Below, in pieces: positions 56,126-64,000 of a stretch of 64,000 bases of DNA. The notes under the pieces were generated by a model. That model did no database searches and was not told the DNA's origin. It was given only the letters and a program-made list of their open reading frames with translations. This stretch comes from Balamuthia mandrillaris (lineage: Eukaryota > Discosea > Longamoebia > Balamuthiidae): the NCBI GenBank assembly GCA_031835245.1, contig JAVKOQ010000055.1, positions 167,501 through 231,500 of the forward strand. Direction: 5' to 3'. A program made the translations under genes and the position numbers. Numbering within the stretch: position 1 is the stretch's first letter; the number at the start of each line of letters is the position of its first letter.

Positions 56126-58704
56126 ATGGCCGATCGTGTCCACGATCCTGAGCCACAACCACGTCAAAAGAGCAGGCAGAAGGAGCGAACAGAGAATGGT
56201 ATGAGCGCCCATATTGGGACACTCCCACCCAGCCAGTTGCTTGCTTGGTGGCAGACACAGGCCACCACTCGAAGCTACGAACTGGTGATTGGCTGTGCGC
56301 TATCGGAGAAAGATCAGCGGCTGCTGGAAGCCTTTGAGTACTTGATAGCCCATGAGGAAACCAGATGGCAAGCGCTACGATCTTTTGGGCGATTTTCGCT
56401 ACGCCGTCTCTTTCACGGTTTGTGGTGTCTCTTTCCCTTCACTCTGTTGCAGCCTCATTTTGCTGAATTGCTTTTCTCATGGCTGCTGCCGCTGCCGCCT
56501 TTCAAAAGAGAAGACAAAAGGCCTTTATCTCGCGGCCCTTCATGTGGAGCTGTCTCGACTCGTGCTCGTTCCCCAAGGTTGGTGATTGTTTGTCCTCCTG
56601 CCCTGTGTTTACAATGCTCATCAATGCTTTGCTGTGTTGGCGCAGACAAACCAAATAATAACATGACTTGCTCGCTGGAAGGACTAGTTGACGATCTTAT
56701 CGAGGAGTACTTTTGCAAACCTGCAGGTTCTTACCCCTGCTCTACTGCCTCCTTCTTGTCCTCATGTTTTCTCCTCTTCTTTCTGTGCCTTGTTCTTCCT
56801 CTTGAAGCACCCTTTCTTACAAAGGACCATTTCATGTGGCAGAAAGAGACGCGGAGTTTCTGTTGGAACTGTTATCTTTGTTCATCGAACTGAAAGGGCA
56901 AGTATCATCTCTCTCGCCCAAACTTGATACCAACGAACCACAAGGCCATGTCGGGGAATTGGTAGAACGCCTCTTGCTATTTGCTTGGCCAATTGAAAGT
57001 CTAGACACTCTATGCGGACTCTTCGTGGACATTGCTCTCAGACAACCACTATCCACCAGCACGGTAGGCTTCTCTAAAGCTTTTTGTTTAAGACTCCTCC
57101 TGAATCCTGATTCTCTCTCTCTCTCTCTCCCTCTCTCTCTCTCTCTCTCCCTTCTCTCTTACTCGCTCTGAAGTACAAGATCTTTGTAGACAAGGTGAAT
57201 TCAGTGTTGTTAACTATGAACAACACTTCAAACTTTGGGCATAAGCCCACGGTGTTGCGCCATCCGGCTAAAACTCCTATTTCTCTTACGTCCTACCTGC
57301 TGCACCAAGAGGAAATGGAAGAGCAACCAAATCACTCCACCAATAATTGCCAACAACCAGGCCAATCCTATGTTTCTACGATAGCAGCAAACGTTCTTAA
57401 GCAATGCGCACGACTCGCAGTTCATTTGAACTTGCAGCCTTGTCATGTACCTGGCTCACTGCCTCATGTTTCTCTCATATTTGATTTGCTCCGACTGTTG
57501 GTAAGTAGTACCACCTTTCCCTATCACAGCTGTGATTAAATAAATTCCCCTACAGTATCCAGCACGGAGGCAGCACGTTTGGCGCGATTTAGATTCCACT
57601 CTTGTTTCGCTTGTAACAACTTGGCCTCGGTTTGGCCAAAGCATTTTAGCAGTCGTTCGAGGTTTGTAACTTTATCGCGTCTCCTCCTTTTATCCCTTTT
57701 TTCTATGTGATGATCGGTGTTTGTTTCGCCATTCCCTCTCCCCGACCTCCCTTGTCTCTTATTACTACTGCTTTATCAGGAATGTCATCAATTGATGAAG
57801 TGACGCTTTATGCGCTGTTGCTGCTCTGCCGCTCTGATGCGTTGAACGACCCAACAGAGGTACATTAGCATTACTTGTTTGCTCAAAGCTTTCATCATCG
57901 CTAGCTAACACAAGGCATTATTTTGCGAAGGAGTTGGTAAATTTACTAATAAGGTCCACGCAACTCTCGCACTCTATTGGATCAATCCCTGTTGTGGAGG
58001 TCAAGCCAGCGGATGAAAAACGAACCATAGACGAAAGAGAAAGCGGGCCAGCAGAAGGAGAAGAAGATGATGCAAGGGATGAGGATGATGAACTGTTGCT
58101 ATTATCGTTGCCAACGACAGCTTCAAGTGAGACGAACTCAAGCATATCTTTCAACAGTAAGCAACAGTGGTCTGCTCGAAAGACAACAGCAGAATCAGAG
58201 CAGGCAAGGCTCGCAAGTTTGACGAATGTTTTTCAAAATTTTTTGCAGCAATTTGTGACGACTCCTGAAGATGGGCAGTACGAGCACATGGAAGAAGATG
58301 AGCTTCAACATTTGCTTCAGATAGCAATAGGCCTGTGTAATCTACATAGTACTTGCCAATTAGCCGATGAACAGATCTCTCAGTTTCGACAATTTGGAGT
58401 GATTTTGCTTTTACAGGTACTTAGCCTCTTCCTGCTCTGTCTTTTATCACGACAAATGCTAATCTCAAACCCAACAAAGATTTTCAAGGCCAGCCAAAGT
58501 TATCGACACCACATTCTTGTAGCGATATTCGCTGCTCTTCGCCAGCACGCATCCCACGAATGGTGTTCTTTAGCATCAGGGAAAAATGCTAATAGGGAAC
58601 CAAAGGATAGTTTTGCCATGGTGATTCTGCAGATTGCAGAAGAGTATACCGCTGACCTGGTTTCGTTTGTACTGGCCGACGAAAGCAAATGGTTTGGTGT
58701 CTTT

Positions 58705-58746
<42 letters not shown>

Positions 58747-61700
58747 CTTTTCTTTTCTTTTCTTTTCTTTTCTTTTCTTTTCTTTTCTTTTCTTTTCTTT
58801 TCGACCCGTTTTTTCCAGTTGTTGTTATTATTAACACTACTGCTGCAGGCTAAAGCACATCAGCGGGCTCTCCTTCTGTTTGGCTCACCGTTTGCTCATT
58901 CGTATAATACCCTTTGCTTTGAATGATGAGCAACATACCTGTGTTCTTTTGGTAGTTTGCGTTATTGCCTTTCAACTGTCGTTGCTCTCTTCTTTGTCTA
59001 ACTTCGTTGGTGGTGTACCATCATACAGGAAAAAACGGTGAACAGCTTTCTGGTTCAACATTTTGTGCAGCAACGACCTGAAGAAATACACAATATGCAC
59101 CAATTTCAGTTTTCTATTTATCTTCTTTGTTATCTCCTGGGCCAAGCTGAGAAGATATTTAGGGTCTCGCCTGGCTTTGGCCAAAGCCTCGTTCGTATTG
59201 CCCAACACGCGCTCACTTTACCCTTTCTTCAACGAATGTACTTCTACACCAATCTCGCGAGATTCGCCCAACAGTTGCAGCATACATTTAACACAACAAC
59301 AACTTTAAAAGATGAAGGCTTTATTCCACACGGTTCCTTCCCTTTGTTAGCACAAGTTTTAGGCATACTGATTAGACATTTGCAAACCTACTTTCGGACT
59401 TGTGATACAGATGGCTCTCCGCTCGATGCCTGCTCCATTCTTGATGTAACGAAGTGCTTCGAGTATTTCAACCCTAGGTTGGACAGCCCAACTCCAACTC
59501 CACCTGTTTCTACTTCCAAGGACAAACATGCGCGAAGACTACAAGCAACAGTTGTTGACGATGCTTCTTCACCATTTTTGCAGCACGTGAAGATTAAAGA
59601 GCCATTGCCAGAGCTACTGGAGTGCATATTTGCTTTGTTTAATGTATGTCATTCTTCTCTTCTACACATGGAAGAGAAATCAAGCATTGTGCACGAGCTT
59701 CAAACGAAGGACTCTCCACTTGAGTTAGCAGGTAGAATCCTTCCGTCTGTGTTTTCAATTTTTTTTCTCTAATTAACTTCTGTCTCTTGTTCTTCTTGTT
59801 CTTGTTCTGCTTCTTCTTCTCTTTCAGGTCAGTTAAAAGATATGCTTAATGCAATGCTGCAATATTTAAGCAGCAGTTCCCAAAGAGCATTTTCAGCGGT
59901 TGGACTTTTTAATTTCGACTCTCATATTCCCTCTTGCTCTCCTGGTTCCAATGTTCGTGTTCACTCGCCCTCTCAAAGGTACAGTAAAACTACAAGCATA
60001 ACGCTTGGCTACTTGCTAACAACTTGCTTGATTTGGCCTACAACTACTGTACTGAGTAGGAAAATGGTAGCTATGCCTTCGGTTGCTTCGCCGAATATGA
60101 TTTCTCCGGAGAACCCAGTTCCCGTGAGACAAAAGAAGAATTCTTTCTCGTTGTCAGCTTCCCCCACTAAGATTGTTTTTCCTTTTAAAACCTGTTTGCA
60201 CATCATCTTGCCTCTTTTTGAATTGCTCATCGTAAGTGTTCTTTCTCTCTTTCGGTTGCTCTCTGCTCATACTTCTACTGGTAAAACCTGTTTGGCAGGA
60301 TTATTTGTTGAGCAGCAAGCCTTCGGCTTGTCCAGTCGTGTTTCTACGCCACCGTGACCTTCCGTTCAATAGCAGACAACTCAGCTTACGACTGCTTGAC
60401 GTTTATTCCACCTTACAACATCACCGCCAACACCTTGTACCTCCACAGCAACCAAACCAAGAAGGATTAGGGTTGCCTTCCACCGTCTTCCATCCACAAA
60501 AGAAAGGTTGGGCACTGCTCTCTACTGCGCTCTATCAATCGCACTCACTCCATCCTTGTTCAATTAACGCAGCTGCTTCCAGGTTGTCGCTGAAGTCAAT
60601 CGCTCTCCTCTTAAAGCTTTTCTTGAGGGATACTAAAAAACAGGCAGCTCATGGCAAACTTTCTCCGTTGGCAATGACGGCCATCCTACGAAGCCTAACT
60701 TCTCACCTGAAAGGACTCGTTTCCTTCTTCATGCAACGTGCTTCGGAATGTGAAACAAGCATGACATGGGACACTAGCAATAGCGACCGGATGCTTGGCT
60801 ACCTCTTACTTCAGCAAGACGAGGAGAACAATGTAGATGTTTTGCAACAACCTGCATTGCTTCGCCCATTTCCCTGTTTCCATTTCAAGCTGAAGAAGCT
60901 GCATTCCTTGATGCGGTCTCTGTGGCAAATATTCCTACGATCAACTGCACAAGAGAGATTAGAACGCACCCTCCCTTCAACTCAGCTTCATGGATCGTGT
61001 GGAAGCGTGGGTGTGGAGAAGGAAGCGAAGAGTTTTTCCTCCTCTCTAGAACAAAACGAAGGGTTTCTCGTCTCTGATGAAGCGCAGCGCCAATTGGCCA
61101 TATCTGCATTGATTGCACTGCAGGCAGCAGTATCAGTCCACATCGCCCTCAACAAGCGGGACCAGGAATCTGCCAAGCACGTTGGATATCCTGCCATCAA
61201 AACAGATGATGAGTCCAGCTGCAATTCCAGCTGTTATTCCTTCTTCGCCATGCTTTCCAACCAACTTGAAATGCTGCTGCGAGGAGCGGCAGATTCAACT
61301 ACTCCCATCATTTCTGCTTCCATCATAGCAGCTTGTCTCAAATTCCTGTTTTTGCTCTACCAGTTGCGTGTTCAACAAGCAACATCCCAACACCTACTTA
61401 ACTCCTCCACTACAACATTGGATCCTGCCCTGCTTACTATCCTCTTCGCCACTGTCAAACAATTCAACGCTTCTCAACCCGTTATTAAACACTCTCTTCG
61501 CTTCGTTTTGACGTTTTCAAGTCCTGAAGAAAGCCTCCACCTCGCTGCTGTCATTCTCAACATCGTTGTCTCTGGTCGACTCACTCAAGAACACGGCACC
61601 TCCTCTTCTGTTCCCTTTCACCACATTATTGGTGGCTTACCTGCTACTTCCCAAGCTACCGTGTTCGAAACAGTGAAGAGTTTTTATGTTGAGTCTTTGC

Positions 61701-62671
61701 AAGAACTCATGCTTGCTGCAGACGAAATGCGTACTGGAAGTTCAACCAAGGATTGCCCTCCTAGCAACAAACCGAGGTTACTATCAGCTGAAGAAGTTGC
61801 ATTGGGTGCCCTTGCACTCACAGTGCTGGGTCCCATCTTCACACCTCTATTGGATTTCTTTTGTTTGAGGTCTACCACGTCAGAAATGTCATGGTAACCT
61901 CTTCTCTATTGGTTCTGTTGCCTCGTTTACCTACTCATCCATGATGTATTTACAGGCTGCAGACCAGTGTGTTGCCAATGCTTTCTGATGTGTTGTCGCT
62001 GTTAACCAAAGCACTCAAGTGTTTCAATAAGTGCACATTTGCACTACTTTTGCCCTCAAGAAACACATACGATGAAGGAACACAGGCCATTGTTAACAAG
62101 TTACGTCATATGATGCACAACCACGCGCATGATGTAGATGACAAACCTGCGTCACGGTTTATTGGATTGTTACTGGATTTCGAAGCCCATTGGCCTAAGA
62201 TTTTCCCACACCTTGAAGATTCCAGTCAGAGGGAAGCCTTAAAGCAGATTCTCTGCTTTCTCCAGAGGTGGAAGGATGGCTGGCAGAACAACCATGGGCA
62301 AGGAGTAATGGATGCTGCCACCCGTAACAAGTTTTGGCATGCGTCTCAGCAGATTACAACAACAGAACAGGCGTTGGTCGCGCTATTCTCAGTTAAAGGT
62401 GCATTTCAAACTTTGTGTTACCGAATTTGTTTACTAACTTTGAAAGCTCTCAAATCGAGAAGAATGGAGCGAGAGAACAGAACGGAAGTCAGCAAAGAAG
62501 TACCAACCCATGGTTAGCAGAAAAAAACAAAGGAAACGAAGCCAAAACCCCTTCATTGATGCCTATTTCCGGGAAAGTCGAGAGTGTGCAAGTGGAAAAA
62601 ATGCAGAAGATAATGAGTTTTATGCAGACATGGAAGATTGGATAGTGTGTGCTGAGGGTGACGTGTTTTAG
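56126..62671 (+). CDS. Large alpha-helical protein of unknown family
   Basis: The coding span is about 6.5 kb with some 17 introns, starting at ATG 56126 (MADRVHDPEP) just after the Fanzor remnant. The chain is helical throughout, with leucine-rich HEAT-like segments: LVDDLIEEYFCKPA, FLLELLSLFIELKGQ, YEHMEEDELQHLLQIAIGLC, FRQFGVILLLQIFKASQSYR, LPELLECIFALFNVCHSSLL, SIALLLKLFLRDTKKQ. The C-terminus is distinctive: splicing near 62399-62461 gives SQNPFIDAYFRESRE and YADMEDWIVCAEGDVF, an acidic ending with TAG at 62671. This layout recalls helical DNA-repair scaffolds such as FANCI/FANCD2, but I could not align it and do not claim that. One intron (58709-58801) is a poly-T and TCTTT repeat. The stop may overlap that of an opposite-strand frame. 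Confidence 0.55.
58709..58801. repeat. Poly-T plus (TCTTT)n repeat in intron
   Basis: A T run of about 37 bases passes into eleven TCTTT units inside an intron of the large helical gene, immediately after its donor. The pyrimidines are on the sense strand, as with most intron repeats here. Confidence 0.92.
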
Positions 62672-63150
62672 TAAACTACATTTTTCTCCTCAGTTTGGCT
62701 TGGATGCTGAGAGACTGGCTCTTGTCCTTCCAACCACAGAACTTCATCTCGAATCCAGTCCGCCGCCAGGCTGCTTTTCACTCCGTTGAAGAAATCATCG
62801 ACGGCATCACTGCGAATGTATCGAGGAGTTTCCAACACCCACGCAAGCCTTCTTGTCCTCCCGTTGAAATTACTGTTATTCAGGAAACCACAGGCAAAGG
62901 TTTCTTCCAGGGACAAGCTTCTCCCAATTTCGCTGGAAATACTGGCTCCAAAAGGGTGCAGCCTGCGGCCTTCCACGCTTCTGTACCCTTGACTGAGGTG
63001 CTGCCGGCGCCGAGGCGTTTTCAGCTCTTCTTTTCCGAGTAGCAGAAGTAGTGGCGCGACCCCCTTCCTTCTGGACCCGACCCGGAGTGGATGGCCAAGC
63101 CGTGACTGTTTTCCGCACTGTGCTCTGATTTTCTTCCGTTTGTCGACAAA
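62668..63150 (-). CDS. Uncertain minus-strand coding region, C-terminal part
   Basis: One minus-strand frame is open for roughly 160 codons and ends at TAA 62668-62670, with protein-like composition (SISSEIGRSLSLEETFACGF, AWVLETPRYIRSDAVDDFF, SLAADWIRDEVLWLEGQEP). No ATG begins it, so a first exon would have to lie further upstream toward 63180, where the F-box gene also starts. A second minus frame and one plus frame are also open over part of the region, as expected in a G/C-rich stretch, so this is tentative. If real, its stop overlaps the stop of the large helical gene by three bases on opposite strands. No family was recognised. Confidence 0.35.
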   Translation of the reverse strand, partial: FVDKRKKIRAQCGKQSRLGHPLRVGSRRKGVAPLLLLLGKEELKTPRRRQHLSQGYRSVEGRRLHPFGASISSEIGRSLSLEETFACGFLNNSNFNGRTRRLAWVLETPRYIRSDAVDDFFNGVKSSLAADWIRDEVLWLEGQEPVSQHPSQTEEKNVVY

Positions 63151-63188
63151 AAAGAGAAAGGAAAAGAAAGTTGGGAGAGCAGCACGCT

Positions 63189-63325
63189 ATGCAAGAACAG
63201 GGAGAAGCAGCAGCATTACCGTCAGAAATATGGCACGCTGTAATCGGGTATCTTGAGCGCAAGGAACGAGCTCAAGTTTCGCTGGTATGCAGAGCGTGGT
63301 CTGTATTTGCTGTGGAGCACAGTTA

Positions 63326-63365
<40 letters not shown>

Positions 63366-64000
63366 TCTCTCTTCTCTTTTGTTTTATCTCTTTTCACCTT
63401 GTATTAATAATCGTCTTGTATACTCTGGAAGACCGAAGAGTATGTTATCCCAGCCGTGAAGAGTTGGAAGACTTTAAACAACAACCTGCAGAACAACAAA
63501 CAAAACGCATCTTGGCCTCTTACTCCAGCCATTCAGACATCTATCTCAGCGCGCTCGCTTTGTTCGGCACTACCTACCAAGAAAAAAGGGTTTACGACAA
63601 GCATTGCAAAGCCTTCCAGGACACAGCACTTGTTTTACCCATTCTGGAGCTTGGGGGATTGCACAAAGACTCCGATGCTGCTACAGTGCTCATTGGGGCA
63701 CTGATGATACTGGCTAGAGAACGTATGTTCCTTTTTTCTTTAAAAAGGAATCACTTTTTTTGACTTTTCGTTTTCAGCAAGTCACGAGATGACTATAGTG
63801 CAGAATGGAGGTATTACCCTGCTTGTTAACTTGATGAAGCAGCACCGCAAGTGCGCCTTATTGCAGGCCCATGCTGCTTTGGCTCTTTGTAACCTTTCCT
63901 ATGAGAGTGAGTCTCTCCTTTATGTTTCTTCTCTCTCTGCTTTCTTTCTTTTCAACAATTCTCTACTCTTTGTTTATGTTCTTTCATCAACTGCAACATC
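63189..64000 (+). CDS. F-box and armadillo-repeat protein (5' part)
   Basis: F-box proteins recruit substrates to SCF ubiquitin ligases. The start at 63189 leads straight into an F-box: LPSEIWHAVIGYLERKERAQ and VSLVCRAWSVFAVEH. After an intron with a CT tract (63326-63358) comes EELEDFKQQPAEQQTKRILA, then helical repeats of armadillo type: SALALFGTTYQEKRVYDKHC, LVLPILELGGLHKDSDAATV, IVQNGGITLLVNLMKQHRKC and QAHAALALCNLSYES. This arrangement is like plant ARABIDILLO and other F-box/ARM proteins. The gene runs off the right edge of the window, so length and C-terminus are unknown. Confidence 0.8.

Noticed and set aside
62695-63042. Plus-strand 115-codon frame after the large helical gene
   Set aside because: It has no recognisable family and competes with an equally open minus frame. 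Neither has clear start or splice signals, and only the longer minus frame is listed, at low confidence.
1-64000. tRNA, rRNA or other structured RNA genes
   Set aside because: I looked for tRNA box sequences and conserved rRNA segments by eye and saw none that I could support.

Overview
The window is nuclear DNA from a free-living unicellular eukaryote with a compact, intron-rich genome. Genes lie on both strands about 50-600 bp apart, and most are cut by 50-200 bp GT-AG introns. The set includes RasGEF and RhoGAP proteins, a TON2/FASS-type PP2A subunit, a plant-like SAP-APE1 nuclease, an OSCA/TMEM63 channel and an S28 family protein, plus the remnant of a Fanzor/TnpB-like element. Together these suggest an amoebozoan of the Acanthamoeba/Balamuthia kind, but that placement is inference. 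Two base-level traits run through the window. Many introns carry long (CT)n tracts that almost always lie on the sense strand, and many 5' splice sites read GTACG rather than GTAAG or GTATG.

Layout. 1-8.5 kb: a RhoGAP protein (cut by the window edge), a DUF1152 protein, a TBL2-like ER WD40 protein, NF-YA and an HD-domain hydrolase. 8.5-20.2 kb: an OSCA/TMEM63 channel, an N-formylglutamate amidohydrolase-like protein, an A-type cyclin and a membrane-anchored S28 protease relative whose nucleophile serine is replaced. 20.6-31.8 kb: a PX-SDR fusion, then a replication/repair block (primase small subunit, APE1 and ERCC1 from a shared promoter region) and a class IV sirtuin with an N-terminal CAP/TBCC-like domain. 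32-43.3 kb: a RasGEF fused to two tandem XylR_N-V4R ligand-binding modules, two very small genes (one a complete four-motif DnaJ-type zinc finger of 51 residues), and an ankyrin-PH-RhoGAP protein. 43.5-55.5 kb: a short orphan, PPP2R3C/TON2, TRAPPC1, a tail-anchored coiled-coil protein, a WAV3-like vWA protein, and a coiled-coil gene with an in-frame TAG and a 30-bp inverted repeat around its stop. 55.6-64 kb: a broken Fanzor-like remnant, a large helical protein, an uncertain reading frame, and an F-box/armadillo gene that runs off the edge.

The strongest candidate for an undescribed system is the RasGEF-V4R gene. In bacteria the XylR_N-V4R pair is the aromatic-compound sensor of XylR/DmpR. 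Here two copies follow a complete RasGEF_N-CDC25 exchange module with every junction in frame, which suggests a Ras activator switched directly by a small hydrophobic ligand. Other notable architectures are CAP/TBCC-like-sirtuin, PX-SDR, and the 51-residue zinc finger. Exon boundaries were worked out by eye from reading frame and GT-AG signals, so individual junctions may be off by a few bases.
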